DNA of 64,000 bases from an uncultured Alistipes sp. (GTDB lineage: Bacteria; Bacteroidota; Bacteroidia; Bacteroidales; Rikenellaceae), in the NCBI GenBank assembly GCA_947364365.1, contig CANASP010000005.1, positions 62,001 to 126,000 of the forward strand, given 5' to 3'. The position numbers and the translations under genes are program-made. Every line of letters begins with the position of its first letter. Position 1 is the first letter of the stretch. The notes beneath the pieces are model-generated. The model ran no database searches. It was given only the letters and a program-made list of their open reading frames with translations, and was not told the DNA's origin. Positions 1-9,473 of the stretch are shown here, one piece after another.

Positions 1-195
1 TCGCTCAAGCGCGCCATGCGGCGTCTGGAGATTCTCTGGCAGGAGACCGAGGAGCTCTACGCGAAGAGCAAGCCCAACCGCGAGTTGTGCGAGCTGCGCA
101 ACACGATCGCCGTGGCCTACCTGGTCATCAAGCAGGGCCGCGAGATCAAGGAGTCGGTCGGCTGCCACTACAATGCGGACTACCCCAAGGCATAG
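1..195 (+). CDS. nadB: L-aspartate oxidase, C-terminal end (partial)
   Basis: Only the last 64 codons are present; the gene begins beyond the left edge. L-aspartate oxidase is a cytosolic FAD enzyme that oxidises aspartate to iminoaspartate, the first step of de novo NAD synthesis. The visible part is the C-terminal helical region: an arginine-rich helix, then ELRNTIAVAYLVIKQ, then ES followed by CHYNADYPK, which fits the usual NadB ending (ESRGxHxxxDYP) with the RG changed to VG. The frame closes with TAG three bases before the next gene's expected ATG. The call rests on this tail alone but the motif order is characteristic. Confidence 0.85.
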   Translation, partial: SLKRAMRRLEILWQETEELYAKSKPNRELCELRNTIAVAYLVIKQGREIKESVGCHYNADYPKA

Positions 196-198
196 GCG

Positions 199-797
199 AT
201 GGAACTGCAAACGATCCGGGAAAAATCCACGAAATCCGCGGCCAGCGCGTGATGCTCGACTTCGATCTGGCGGCACTCTACCAGGTGGAAACAAAGCGAC
301 TGAAAGAAGCCGTGCGACGCAACATCGAACGCTTCGAAGGCGAAGATTTCATGTTCGAGCTGACGGCCGATGAATATAACTCGCTGTTATTCAGATTAAG
401 GTCACAATCTGTGATCTCAAACGACCAATCGCAGCGCGGCGGAACCCGCTACATGCCCTTCGCCTTCACGGAGCAGGGCGTGGCGATGCTGTCGAGCGTG
501 CTGCGATCGAAGACGGCGATCGAAATCAACCGCGGAATCATGCGGGCTTTCGTGCGCATGCGCGAATACCTGACTTCGCAACAGGCGCTGACGGCCGAAC
601 TGGCCGAACTGCGCAACCGCCTGCTGCTCGTCGAACGCGACACGCACGACAACCTGGAGGCGGTGAACGATCTGTCGGAGGACCTGCGGCGCGACATCGA
701 CGCGATCTACGACGCGATCGGGGCGCTGTCGGTAAAACTGCCGCAGGCCGGCAAGACCCGGCGTCCGATCGGCTTCCGGACCGAGAGCGATTCGTAG
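199..797 (+). CDS. ORF6N domain protein with apparent frameshift near its start
   Basis: The body encodes an ORF6N (KilA-N-like) DNA-binding domain: RGQRVMLDFDLAALYQV, then VRRNIERF and FTEQGVAMLSSVL, followed by a coiled-coil-like C-terminus. Such proteins occur in phages and as scattered chromosomal genes, presumably as regulators. ATG at 199 starts a good family N-terminus (MELQTIREK), but an A5 run at about 228-232 puts it out of frame with the body. A sixth A would give an uninterrupted MELQTIREKIHEIRGQ. As sequenced, translation could only start at ATG 252 inside the domain. It is either a recent pseudogene or a homopolymer sequencing error. The longer frame opening at 87 overlaps nadB and does not look like protein. 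Confidence 0.7.
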
Positions 798-898
798 CCC
801 TTCGCCACACCCCAAATAACGGACCGCCCGGACCCGGACGTCCGCAACCGTACCGCGAACGGCCTCACGCCGCCCCCGACCGACGATGCCCGCCGGCT

Positions 899-920
899 CT
901 CAATTTTCAACTTTCAACTC
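899..920. repeat. AT-rich ATTTTCAA heptad tract upstream of prfC
   Basis: Two to three copies of a TTTTCAA heptad form an AT-rich island in otherwise G+C-rich DNA. It ends about 30 bp before the -7 box of prfC. The same tract type recurs near 9410, 9474, 16138 and 42321. Confidence 0.6.
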
Positions 921-950
921 CCCGCGTTCCGCTTTTTCGCCCGAAGTCGT

Positions 951-958
951 TATCTTTG
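951..958 (+). promoter_or_regulatory. prfC promoter, -7 box TATCTTTG
   Basis: This matches the Bacteroidetes primary sigma -7 consensus TAnnTTTG. It lies 25 bp before the prfC ATG, predicting a leader of roughly 20 nt. No clear -33 TTTG is seen. Confidence 0.7.
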
Positions 959-983
959 CACTCCGTAAAACAACGACAACCCC

Positions 984-2567
984 ATGACCCAACAGGAAGA
1001 GATCACACGCCGGCGCACCTTCGCCGTCATCGCCCACCCCGATGCGGGTAAGACGACCCTTACCGAAAAACTGCTCCTCTTCGGCGGCGCCATCCACGTG
1101 GCCGGCGCCGTCAAGAGCAACAAGATCAAGAAGGGCGCCACGTCGGACTTCATGGAGATCGAGCGCCAGCGCGGCATCTCGGTCGCCACGTCGGTCATGG
1201 GATTCGAGTACCAGGGCGCCAAGATCAACATCCTCGACACCCCGGGCCACGAGGATTTCGCCGAGGACACCTACCGCACGCTCACGGCCGTCGACTCGGT
1301 GATCATCGTCATCGACGGCGCCAAGGGCGTCGAGGCGCAGACGCGCAAGCTCATGGAGGTGTGCCGCATGCGCTCCACGCCAGTCATCGTCTTCATCAAC
1401 AAGCTCGACCGCCCGTCGAAGGAGCCCTTCGACCTGCTGGACGAGGTCGAGCGGGAGCTGCGCATCGGTGTGCGGCCGCTCGCCTTCCCCATATCGAACG
1501 GTCCGACCTTCAAGGGGGTCTACAACCTCTACGAGAAACACCTCTCGCTCTTCACCTCCGACGAGAAGCTCACGGCCGACGCCTCGACGGTGGAGATCTC
1601 CGACCTCTCGTCGGCCGAGCTCGACGCGCACATCGGGCCGAAGTTCGCCGACCAGCTGCGGCAGGATGTCGAGCTGGTCGAGGGGGTCTACGATCCGTTC
1701 GACCGCGAGGCCTACCTGCGCGGCGAGGTCGCCCCGGTCTTCTTCGGCTCGGCGGTCAACAACTTCGGCGTGAGGGAGCTGCTCGAATGCTTCATCCGCA
1801 TCGCCCCCTCGCCCCGCCCCGCCCCCACGGCCACGCGCACGGTCGAGCCGTCGGAGCAGAAGATGACGGGCTTCGTCTTCAAGATCCACGCCAACATGGA
1901 TCCCAACCACCGCGACCGCATCGCCTTCCTGAAGATCTGCTCGGGCACCTTCGAGCGCAACCGCAACTACCTCCACGTCCGCTCGGGCAAGCAGATGAAG
2001 TTCTCGTCGCCCACGGCCTTCATGGCCGAGAAGAAGTCGGTGATCGACACCGCCTTCCCGGGCGACATCGTGGGCCTGCACGACACGGGCAACTTCAAGA
2101 TCGGCGATACCTTCACCGAGGGCGAGCCGCTCAAGTTCACGGGCATCCCGTCGTTCGCCCCCGAGCAGTTCCGCTACATCGAGAACGCCGACCCGATGAA
2201 GTTCAAGCAGCTGGCCAAGGGCATCGACCAGCTCATGGACGAGGGCGTGGCGCAGCTCTTCACCTCGGCCCTCAACGGCCGCAAGATCATCGGCACGGTG
2301 GGTGCCCTGCAGTTCGAGGTGATCCAGTACCGCCTGGCCCACGAGTACAACGCCTCGTGCCGCTGGGAACCCATCTCGATCTACAAGGCCTGCTGGATCG
2401 AGTGCGACGACGCGGCGCAGCTGGCCGACTTCAAGCGCCGCAAGCACACCAACATGGCCGTCGACAAACACGGACGCGACGTCTTCCTGGCCGACACGAG
2501 CTACGCCCTGGCCCTCGCGCAGGAGAACTTCAAGGCGATCCGGTTCCACTTCACATCGGAATTCTGA
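984..2567 (+). CDS. prfC: Peptide chain release factor 3
   Basis: RF3 is the ribosome-bound GTPase that recycles RF1/RF2 after termination. The 527 residues match the family length. The G domain shows the P-loop AHPDAGKTT (about 17-25), the switch I region around [14 protein letters not shown] in G3 and NKLD in G4. The EF-Tu-like domain II follows (about 290-390), then the RF3 C-terminal domain. The start follows a -7 box by 25 bp. The gene stands alone, closed by a terminator at 2612. RF3 differs from EF-G by its short C-terminus, as seen here. Confidence 0.95.
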   Translation: MTQQEEITRRRTFAVIAHPDAGKTTLTEKLLLFGGAIHVAGAVKSNKIKKGATSDFMEIERQRGISVATSVMGFEYQGAKINILDTPGHEDFAEDTYRTLTAVDSVIIVIDGAKGVEAQTRKLMEVCRMRSTPVIVFINKLDRPSKEPFDLLDEVERELRIGVRPLAFPISNGPTFKGVYNLYEKHLSLFTSDEKLTADASTVEISDLSSAELDAHIGPKFADQLRQDVELVEGVYDPFDREAYLRGEVAPVFFGSAVNNFGVRELLECFIRIAPSPRPAPTATRTVEPSEQKMTGFVFKIHANMDPNHRDRIAFLKICSGTFERNRNYLHVRSGKQMKFSSPTAFMAEKKSVIDTAFPGDIVGLHDTGNFKIGDTFTEGEPLKFTGIPSFAPEQFRYIENADPMKFKQLAKGIDQLMDEGVAQLFTSALNGRKIIGTVGALQFEVIQYRLAHEYNASCRWEPISIYKACWIECDDAAQLADFKRRKHTNMAVDKHGRDVFLADTSYALALAQENFKAIRFHFTSEF

Positions 2568-2611
2568 CCCGGCGTCCCGGGCCATCGTGAAGAACGGCAC
2601 GCCGGAAAACG

Positions 2612-2648
2612 AAAGCCGCGACCTCCTGAAAAGAGATCGCGGCTTTTT
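2612..2648 (+). terminator. Intrinsic terminator after prfC
   Basis: GCCGCGA pairs with TCGCGGC across a short loop and is followed by five T. It separates prfC from the converging pirin gene. Confidence 0.8.
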
Positions 2649-2682
2649 CACCGGCGCTGCCGGCCGGCCAACCCGCCGCCTC

Positions 2683-3414
2683 TCACACGAGCGGCAGCTC
2701 CACGAGCAGCAGGCGCGCCGGCGACAGGCCACCCACGGTCAGCTCCCCGACACCCCGCAGGGCCATCCCGTCGCGGGGACCCAGCTCGGCACCCGCCGCC
2801 TCGACCGCCCCGTCGACGACGAAGAGGTAGAGGCCGTCGTCCGCTGCCTTGAGGCGATAGGTCGTCTCGCAGCCGGGATCGAGGTCCAGCGTGTAGATCC
2901 ACACCTGCTGGCGGATGCGCGCCACATGGCGGTTGGCATACTCCTCGGGGGCGACGATCGGACGCAGGGCATTGCGCCGCGGCGCCGGCAGAGCGACCTG
3001 CTCGTAACGGGGCGCATGATCGCCCGAGGCCGACCGGAACCAGAGCTGAAGGTAGCTCACCGGGCGGTCGGCGCTGCCGTTGTATTCGCGGTGGAGCATC
3101 CCCCGCCCCGTCGATACCACCTGCACGTCGCCCGGAGCCAACAACCCCGCATAGCCGTTGTCGTCGCCGTGGCGCAGCACCCCCTCCAGCGGAAGGGTCA
3201 CGATCTCCATGTCGGCGTGGGGAGAGGCGCCGAACCCCTCGCCGGGCGCCACGCAGTCGTCGTTAAGCACGCACAACGGACCGAATCCCGTGCGCGAAGG
3301 GTCGGAAAAACGGCCGAAGCTGAAGGTGCGGAAGCTCTCCATCCATCCCAGGTCGGCATGGCCCCGCGCCGCCGCGCGGTAGATCGTCGTATCGGTTGCA
3401 AGCGTCGTCTCCAT
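2683..3414 (-). CDS. Pirin family protein
   Basis: Pirins are bicupin metalloproteins (iron or nickel; some have quercetinase activity); the physiological role in bacteria is uncertain. The N-terminal cupin contains GWMESFRTFSFGRF and the metal-ligand signature PHADMEIVTLPLEG with a later H (LRHGDD). GRGMLHREYN follows, then a weaker C-terminal cupin, giving 243 residues. The ATG at 3414 was chosen because similarity begins there and GGAGGGG lies just upstream; the longer upstream reading is low-complexity arginine-rich shadow. It is the last gene of a leftward run beginning near 9323. Confidence 0.88.
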   Translation of the reverse strand: METTLATDTTIYRAAARGHADLGWMESFRTFSFGRFSDPSRTGFGPLCVLNDDCVAPGEGFGASPHADMEIVTLPLEGVLRHGDDNGYAGLLAPGDVQVVSTGRGMLHREYNGSADRPVSYLQLWFRSASGDHAPRYEQVALPAPRRNALRPIVAPEEYANRHVARIRQQVWIYTLDLDPGCETTYRLKAADDGLYLFVVDGAVEAAGAELGPRDGMALRGVGELTVGGLSPARLLLVELPLV

Positions 3415-3494
3415 ACCCCTCCGACGTGCAAACCGCGTGCCGCACGGCCACGAGGGAGGGACGGCCGAACCGCACCTTCCGCCCGGCGGCCCTG

Positions 3495-4292
3495 TCAGCG
3501 GCGGCCGCCGAAGGTCAGCACGGCCTCCACGGGCCGGTGGTCCGACGCCACGGCCTCGCGCCCGACCCGCGTCCGCCGCACGGCCGCACACGGCTCCGCC
3601 GGCTCGTAGAGGGCGATGTAATCGAGGCATTCGTCGGGCCGTCCGGCCGGGAAGGTGGGCTGCGCCGTGTCGGTCACGATGCGGAAGCCCGCCTCACACA
3701 GCCGCCCGACGAACGCGTCGTCGGGATGGGCGTTCCAGTCGCCCGCCAGCACGAACGGCTTGCCGCTGCGCGCCGCCTCGGCACGAATCTTCTCCACCGA
3801 GGCCATGCGGTCCTCCTCCGTAAGCGACAGGTGGACGCAGCCCAGCACGAAATCGTCGAATTCGGCGACGAGCAGCAACCGCTCCTCCTCGCGCCCCGGC
3901 AGCGGGATACGCCGCACCGCGAGCGGCTCCTCGCGGCAGAGGATGCCGATGCCGTAGGCCCCGCCGTCGTAGGCGATCGCCTGGCCGAACACCGGGAACA
4001 TGCCCGCCTCCCGGGCGATCTCGCCCAGCACGTAACGGCCGCTGCTGCGGTGCGTCGCGCTGTCGACCTCCTGAATCGCCGCCACGCGGGCGCCGCTCCG
4101 CCGCACGAGCCGCCCGATGCGGGCGTAGTCGCGCACATCGTCCAACCCCAGCCCGTTGTGGACGTTGTAGGAGAGGACCTTCACCCGCCCGGTGCGGGTC
4201 GATCGGGGGCTCTTCGCCTGCGCGAGAGCCGGGGCCGCCGCCAGACACAGGACCAGCAGCCGGCCGAGAAGAGCAGATAATCTCATATTCAT
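3495..4292 (-). CDS. Secreted endonuclease/exonuclease/phosphatase family protein
   Basis: 265 residues, beginning with a signal peptide (LLGRLLVLCLAAAPALA, about 8-24) ahead of an EEP metal-dependent phosphodiesterase fold. Visible motifs in order: LSYNVHNG, IQEVDS (metal-binding Glu), GDWNAHPDD (catalytic Asp/Asn) and the closing ASDHRPV (catalytic His). Substrates of the family range from nucleic acids to phosphoinositides and sphingomyelin, so the exact substrate is unknown; the signal peptide places it in the periplasm or outside. Start chosen at the first of two closely spaced Met codons before the signal peptide. It lies 22 bp downstream of malQ and is probably cotranscribed with it. 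Confidence 0.88.
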   Translation of the reverse strand: MNMRLSALLGRLLVLCLAAAPALAQAKSPRSTRTGRVKVLSYNVHNGLGLDDVRDYARIGRLVRRSGARVAAIQEVDSATHRSSGRYVLGEIAREAGMFPVFGQAIAYDGGAYGIGILCREEPLAVRRIPLPGREEERLLLVAEFDDFVLGCVHLSLTEEDRMASVEKIRAEAARSGKPFVLAGDWNAHPDDAFVGRLCEAGFRIVTDTAQPTFPAGRPDECLDYIALYEPAEPCAAVRRTRVGREAVASDHRPVEAVLTFGGRR

Positions 4293-4314
4293 CGTTTTAG
4301 GTTCGTTTCGATCG

Positions 4315-6981
4315 TTACGACCGTCCGCTCGCGGCGATTGCCTCGCGCAGACGGGCATTGAAGCCGTCGGCCGCCAGCAGCTCCTCGAGCCGCAAGTGCA
4401 TGCGGTAGCGCCAGTAGTGGCGCGCCACGGCGGGGATGTTGATCCGCTCGGCGGCCGGATCGGCCGCCCGCAGCGCGCCGTCGACCGACAGCCAGTCCTG
4501 CAACGGCAGGATCGCCAGCATGGCGGGCGACGAGAGGTGCATCGCCACGATCCGGCGGCACACCTCCGCCGTGCACTCCTGCGGCGGCTCGCCCTCGCCT
4601 CGCAGCACCTCGTGCCAGAAGGCGCGCGTCTGCCCGCGGTCCTCCTCCCACCACGCCCGCAGCGGGTTCATGTCGTGGGTCGAGGTGGTGCAGACCGACA
4701 GGTAGGGATAGCGCGCCGGATCGGCGAAGCGCTCGCCCGGCCCCTTGGGCATGCGCTGGATCTCCAGCGAGAGGATCCTCAGGCGGCGCATCGTCTCGGG
4801 GACGCAGGCAGGAATCATCCCCAGGTCCTCGCCGCAGGCGAGCATTCCCGTCGCCGCGAGCAGCGCCGGGAGCTTCCGCTCGGCCGACTCCTGCCAGAAG
4901 CGGTCGTGGCGGCGGTAGAAGAAATCGTCGTGCAGGCGGTCGAACGCCGCACGGTGCGCCGCGTCGAGTGCCGCATAGGAGCGGGTCGCCTGCCCGCCGA
5001 TGCGCGGATGGTAATAGCCCTCGCGACGCGGATCCTCCACGAACAGCACATCGTCCAACAGCGCCAGGAACCCTTCGCGCAGCCGCGTCGAGCGTTCGTC
5101 GGCATCTGCGAACAGGGCCGCCGCACGGCGCTGGGTCGCCACCTCGGGGCGCAGCTTCCCGCCGTCGAGACACTCCCGGCGCACCTCGTCGGACCAATCG
5201 CCGAAAAACAGGCGCAACGTCTCCTCGTCGGTCGGCGGGGTCGTATAGCGTCCCCCGGCCATGTCGAATCCCTCGGCGCGCAGTTCGGCGGCCGAGAGGG
5301 GCAGCGCCGGGTTGAAGTGGCCCGTCAGGCCGTGGATCGCCTCCGCGGGAATCTCCCAGATGCGGAAGAACCCCAGGATGTGGTCGATGCGGAAGGCATC
5401 GAAATAGTGGGCCATCTTGCCCAGCCGCGCACGCCACCAGGCATAGCCGTCGGATGCCATCCGCTCCCAGTCGTAGGTCGGGAAGCCCCAGTTCTGCCCC
5501 TCGGCCGCGAAGGCGTCGGGCGGCGCGCCGGCCTGCGAGTCGAGGCGGAAGAGCGCGGGGGCGCACCAGGCGTCGCAGCTCGTGCGGCTCACGCCGATCG
5601 GCAGGTCGCCCTTCAGCACCACGCCGCGCGAACGGGCATAGCGGCACGCCTCCGAGAACTGGAGGTGGAGGTGGTACTGGACATAGCAATGGAAGTCGGT
5701 CGAAGCGCGGTTCTCGCGGCAGAAAGCCTCGACCGTCGCGGCATCGTAGCGGGCGTAGGGGCCCCACGTCGCAAAATCGGCCGTCCCGAAACGATCGCGC
5801 AGGGTGCAGAAGGCGGCATAGGGGACGAGCCACGCGCGGTTGGCCTCGCAAAAGGCCCGGTATCCGGGGCTGGCGAGCGTCTCCGCACCGCACCGCTCGA
5901 AGGCCCGGCGCAGCAGCCGCTGCTTGGCTTCGTTGACCCGCACGTAGTCGAGCGCCGGCAGCGCATCGAGCTCATCGCGCAGGCGGCGGTAGGCGGCATC
6001 CTCCTCCACGCCCGCCTCGGTCAGGCGGATGAACTGCGGGTGGAGCGCGAACGACGAGGTGGCGTTATAGGGGTACGAATCCTCCCATCCCCCCGTCATC
6101 GTCGTATCGTTGACGGGCAGCAGCTGGATAATGCGCTGGCCCGTCGCCACGGCCCAGTCGACCAGCAGTTTCAGATCGGCGAACTCCCCGACGCCGAAAC
6201 TGCGCTCCGAGCGGAGCGAGAAGAGCGGCACGGCGGTGCCGGCACCGCGCCACCGGCTCTGCTCCAGACGCGGACGGAGCGACGCCTCGACAACCCTCTC
6301 GTCCGCGGCGGGAAGGAGCTCCCAGCGGCGGTCGGGGCCCTCCTCCCAGCGGCGAACGGCCCCGGTCGCGCGATCCGCCACGACGAATTTCCAGGCGAAG
6401 GGCCCGCAGGCCGGAAGTTCGAGGCTCCACTCCGGGAACCGGCTGTCGTCCATCGCGACCGCGCGGCGCCACGCCTCCATGCCGGGCCCGTCGCCCGCCA
6501 CGGCCAGCACTTCGTCGGGCCGCACGTCGGGAAAGACGACCCGCAGCACGGCACGGCCCGCTCCGAAGCGTCCGCCCCCGGCAGCGGCGATCTGGGCGCA
6601 CTCCGTGGCGACCGCCTCCCCGGCCCCCGCATCCTGCGCGGCGGGCGCGGCGGCGCTCCCGCGGCCGAAGATCCCGCGCGTAAAGGCCGTGGTGAGCAGC
6701 GGCGCATCGTCATCGCGCTCGATCCAGCGGTCGAAAACACGCACCGTGCCGGAGGCACCGACGCGCGGCAGGCGGTGGGACCCCTCCTCGCAGCGCACCG
6801 TGCAGCCGTCGCAGCGCACCTCGTAAGCGTATTCGCACGCGGCGGCGTCCGCCCCGGTCTCCGCCTCGCAGCGCCAGCAGTCGCCCTCCGACCACTCCAT
6901 CGCGATCGTCCGGTCGCCCCACCGCAGGACGAGCTGCTCGCCCCAGCGCGTGCGGTATGTCACATTGAACGCTATCTTCAT
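4315..6981 (-). CDS. malQ: 4-alpha-glucanotransferase (amylomaltase) with N-terminal starch-binding domains
   Basis: This GH77 enzyme transfers alpha-1,4-glucan segments in maltodextrin and glycogen metabolism. At 888 residues it is the long, DPE2-like form: two N-terminal CBM20-type modules (about 1-105 and 130-250) precede the catalytic barrel. GH77 marks include the PVND region of the substrate loop, FRIDHILGFFRIW (nucleophile Asp), CGEDLGMIP (acid/base Glu) and TTSTHDMNPLRAWW (third Asp). There is no signal peptide, so it acts in the cytoplasm. It sits 12 bp downstream of the carbonic anhydrase gene in the same leftward run. Confidence 0.95.
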   Translation of the reverse strand: MKIAFNVTYRTRWGEQLVLRWGDRTIAMEWSEGDCWRCEAETGADAAACEYAYEVRCDGCTVRCEEGSHRLPRVGASGTVRVFDRWIERDDDAPLLTTAFTRGIFGRGSAAAPAAQDAGAGEAVATECAQIAAAGGGRFGAGRAVLRVVFPDVRPDEVLAVAGDGPGMEAWRRAVAMDDSRFPEWSLELPACGPFAWKFVVADRATGAVRRWEEGPDRRWELLPAADERVVEASLRPRLEQSRWRGAGTAVPLFSLRSERSFGVGEFADLKLLVDWAVATGQRIIQLLPVNDTTMTGGWEDSYPYNATSSFALHPQFIRLTEAGVEEDAAYRRLRDELDALPALDYVRVNEAKQRLLRRAFERCGAETLASPGYRAFCEANRAWLVPYAAFCTLRDRFGTADFATWGPYARYDAATVEAFCRENRASTDFHCYVQYHLHLQFSEACRYARSRGVVLKGDLPIGVSRTSCDAWCAPALFRLDSQAGAPPDAFAAEGQNWGFPTYDWERMASDGYAWWRARLGKMAHYFDAFRIDHILGFFRIWEIPAEAIHGLTGHFNPALPLSAAELRAEGFDMAGGRYTTPPTDEETLRLFFGDWSDEVRRECLDGGKLRPEVATQRRAAALFADADERSTRLREGFLALLDDVLFVEDPRREGYYHPRIGGQATRSYAALDAAHRAAFDRLHDDFFYRRHDRFWQESAERKLPALLAATGMLACGEDLGMIPACVPETMRRLRILSLEIQRMPKGPGERFADPARYPYLSVCTTSTHDMNPLRAWWEEDRGQTRAFWHEVLRGEGEPPQECTAEVCRRIVAMHLSSPAMLAILPLQDWLSVDGALRAADPAAERINIPAVARHYWRYRMHLRLEELLAADGFNARLREAIAASGRS

Positions 6982-6993
6982 CTTCGTTCCGGT

Positions 6994-7539
6994 TTATTGT
7001 CCGATCGGCTCCAGCGCGCCGGTCGTCGAATCCATGATGTAGCCCTTGACCACCACGTCGGCGGGCACGAGCGGATGGTTGCGCACCAGGTCGACCGTTT
7101 CCAGAATCGCCGCCTCGGTGTCGTCGAAGCCGTGGAGCCAGCTGTCCAGATCGATGCCGCAGTGCTTCATCAGCGTGATGTGCTGCTCGGGAATCCCCCG
7201 CCCGCGCATCAGGCGCTGCATCTCGGCGCTGTCCATCCCCTGCACGCCGCAGCCCGTGTGGCCGACGATCATCACCTCCTCGACCCCCAGTTCGTAGATC
7301 GCCACCAGCAGGCTGCGCACCGTACTGTCGAACGGATGGGTGATCGTGCCGCCGGCGTTCTTGATGATCTTCACGTCGCCGTTGCGGAATCCCAGCGCCG
7401 CGGGCAGCAACTCCACGAGCCGCGTGTCCATGCAGGTGACGATCGCGATCCTGCGGTTGGGGTATTTGTCCGTAATGAATTTCTCGTAGCCCTTTTCCGC
7501 CACGAAGCGTTTGTTGAACGCCAGAATCTCGTCTATCAT
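6994..7539 (-). CDS. Beta-class carbonic anhydrase
   Basis: Interconverts CO2 and bicarbonate in the cytoplasm. The 181-residue protein has all beta-class zinc and catalytic residues: C36-x-D38-x-R40 in CMDTR, and H94 and C97 in GHTGCG, plus the NAGG segment near 61-64. The short single-domain length fits the bacterial type also seen in mycobacterial Rv1284-like enzymes. It lies 15 bp downstream of the MFS gene and 12 bp upstream of malQ; nothing in the neighbours suggests a specific carboxylase partner. Confidence 0.93.
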   Translation of the reverse strand: MIDEILAFNKRFVAEKGYEKFITDKYPNRRIAIVTCMDTRLVELLPAALGFRNGDVKIIKNAGGTITHPFDSTVRSLLVAIYELGVEEVMIVGHTGCGVQGMDSAEMQRLMRGRGIPEQHITLMKHCGIDLDSWLHGFDDTEAAILETVDLVRNHPLVPADVVVKGYIMDSTTGALEPIGQ

Positions 7540-7554
7540 ACTAATCCGTCTCGT

Positions 7555-8733
7555 TTATTCCTTCGTCGCCGCGGTCAGCGCCAGCGACGCCGCAGTCAGC
7601 AGCACGCCCGTCCAGACCACGCCGTCCCACCCCCGGGCGACCCACGCCACCCCCGAGAGGAGGGTTCCGAAAGCGCCGCCCGCGAAGAAGATGCTCATGA
7701 AGATCGTATTGATGCGGTTCGAGGCCGCGGGGTCGAGGTCGAACAACAGCGCCTGGTTGCTCAGCTGGATGCACTGCATGCCGATATCGATCACCACGAT
7801 ACCCGCCACCAGGGCGACATAGCTGTCGGCCCACACGCCGAAGAGCCCCCAGGCCGCCAGGTGCAGCGCGCAGCCGACGAAGTTGAACCGCCGCACCCCC
7901 GCACGGGCGACATAACGCCCCACGACGCTCGCCGTGAGGGCCCCCGCCACGCCGCAGAGCCCCAGCAGCCCCACCACGTCGCTCCCGGCATAGTAGGGCG
8001 CCTCGGCCATCCTGAAGGCGAGCGATGCCCAGAAACACATGAACGACCCGAAGGCGAAGGCGGCCCGCACGGAGTTGCGCCGCAGCACGGGATAGCGCCG
8101 CACGAGGGTCGCGAGCGACCGCATGAGCGCCCCGTACGACCCGGCGAAGTTGGGCCGCTCGTCGGGCAGCCACGCGGCGATCGCACCGGCCGCCGCGACC
8201 ATCAGTCCGGCGGCGATCCAGTACATCGTCCGCCAGCCGAACCACTCGCCGACGGCACCGCTCACCACCCGCGAGGCGAGAATGTCCACCAGCAGCCCCG
8301 ACAGGACGATCCCCACGTTGCGCGTCTTCCGCTCGGGCGTCGAATACTGCGCCGCCAGCGGCATGAACAGATGGGGCATCACCGACGAAAGGCCCACGAC
8401 GAACGAAAGCCCCTGCATGACCCGCACGTCGGTGGCGAGCGCCGTGGCGACCAGCGCCGCGATCAGCAGCGCCAGGTTCACGAAGATGATCCGCCGCCGG
8501 CTCACCCGGTCGGCCAGCGGGATGACGGTGAAGAGCCCCAGCGCATAACCCACCTGCGCGTAGAGCGCGATGCGGTTGGCCGCCAGCGTCGTTGTATGCA
8601 GCTCGACGCGCAGCATCTCCAGCAGGGGCTGGTTGTAGTAGAGATTAGCCACCGAGACCCCGGCGATCACGGCCAGCATCCCGAGCAGGCGGCCCGAGAT
8701 GCCCGCCCCCTCGCGCAACATCGACCGGCTCAT
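7555..8733 (-). CDS. MFS transporter
   Basis: 392 residues with about twelve hydrophobic segments, typical of a major facilitator inner-membrane transporter. The first segment carries NLYYNQPLL, characteristic of the arabinose-efflux/DHA1-like branch; the loop between TM2 and TM3 has DRVSRRRI, the usual MFS basic motif. A substrate cannot be assigned. The ATG at 8733 overlaps the stop of the preceding flavin reductase gene (ATGA), so the two are translationally coupled. The longer upstream reading is a shadow of the flavin reductase gene. Confidence 0.9.
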   Translation of the reverse strand: MSRSMLREGAGISGRLLGMLAVIAGVSVANLYYNQPLLEMLRVELHTTTLAANRIALYAQVGYALGLFTVIPLADRVSRRRIIFVNLALLIAALVATALATDVRVMQGLSFVVGLSSVMPHLFMPLAAQYSTPERKTRNVGIVLSGLLVDILASRVVSGAVGEWFGWRTMYWIAAGLMVAAAGAIAAWLPDERPNFAGSYGALMRSLATLVRRYPVLRRNSVRAAFAFGSFMCFWASLAFRMAEAPYYAGSDVVGLLGLCGVAGALTASVVGRYVARAGVRRFNFVGCALHLAAWGLFGVWADSYVALVAGIVVIDIGMQCIQLSNQALLFDLDPAASNRINTIFMSIFFAGGAFGTLLSGVAWVARGWDGVVWTGVLLTAASLALTAATKE

Positions 8734-9323
8734 CGCTCCGCCGTTTTCTTTCCGCCCGCGGGTTTCCGGCGCACCGACCAGCCGAACTTGCCGACCGCCT
8801 CCGCGAGGGTGAAATATTCGCCGTGGGAGTAGGCCAGCAGGTCGGCGCGCTCCAGGCAGAAGCGCCCCGTCGCGGGGTCGATCAGCTCGCTGTCGGCCTG
8901 CACGGCCAGGACTTCGGCCAGGAACATGTCGTGCGACCCCAGAGGAAGGATCTGCCGCACGCGGCACTCGATGTTGACGGGCGACTCGGCGACGACGGGA
9001 GCCGCGACCTTCAGCGCCGGCGCGGCCGTGAGCCCCATCTCGGCGAACTTGTCGTAATCGCGGCCCGAACGGACGCCGCACCAGTCGGTCGCGCGCGCCA
9101 GGCGGCGCGTCGTGAGGTTGATGACGAACTCGCCCGTGCGGCGGATGATGTCGTAGGAGTGGCGCTCGGGGCGCACCGAAATGTAGCACATCGCCGGATC
9201 GGTACACACCGTACCGGTCCACGCCACCGTCAGCAGGTTGCGCTCCTCCTCCGTCGCCCCGCAGCTCACCAGCACGGCCGGCAACGGATAGATCAGCGTT
9301 CCGGGTTTCCAGCTCTCTTTCAT
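8730..9323 (-). CDS. Flavin reductase family protein
   Basis: A 197-residue FMN-binding split-barrel protein of the flavin reductase-like family, which reduces flavins with NAD(P)H or binds FMN. Family features: the early PAVLVSCGATEEERNLLTVAWTG region, DPAMCYISVRPERHSYD, EFVINLTT, and a later GSHDMFLAEVLAV strand. Met at 9323 is the first reasonable start, 28 bp from the -7 box. It is the promoter-proximal gene of the leftward run and overlaps the MFS gene by 4 bp. The physiological electron partner is not evident. Confidence 0.88.
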   Translation of the reverse strand: MKESWKPGTLIYPLPAVLVSCGATEEERNLLTVAWTGTVCTDPAMCYISVRPERHSYDIIRRTGEFVINLTTRRLARATDWCGVRSGRDYDKFAEMGLTAAPALKVAAPVVAESPVNIECRVRQILPLGSHDMFLAEVLAVQADSELIDPATGRFCLERADLLAYSHGEYFTLAEAVGKFGWSVRRKPAGGKKTAER

Positions 9324-9350
9324 CGTTTCCTTGTTTTTATTTCTCGGTGT

Positions 9351-9359
9351 GCAAAGATA
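9351..9359 (-). promoter_or_regulatory. Promoter of flavin reductase operon, -7 box TATCTTTGC
   Basis: Good TAnnTTTG match reading leftward, about 28 bp before the flavin reductase ATG. It probably serves the whole flavin reductase-MFS-carbonic anhydrase-malQ run. Confidence 0.7.
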
Positions 9360-9473
9360 CGAATTTACACGACACGTTCCCACTCCTGCCGACACCTTGG
9401 ACTGCCCCTTCCATTTTCAACTTCCAATTTTCCATTCCCGCGCCCGGGCGCGCTCCGCCTCCCCCGCCTCTCT

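Noticed and set aside
87-198. N-terminal extension of the ORF6N protein from an ATG at 87
   Set aside because: It overlaps nadB out of frame and has random composition; the expected start is ATG 199 with a frameshift.
4192-8832. A 1546-codon open frame on the + strand opposite malQ, carbonic anhydrase and MFS genes
   Set aside because: It is a GC-driven shadow: rich in Arg, Ala, Pro and His, with no domains, while the opposite strand holds recognisable enzymes throughout.
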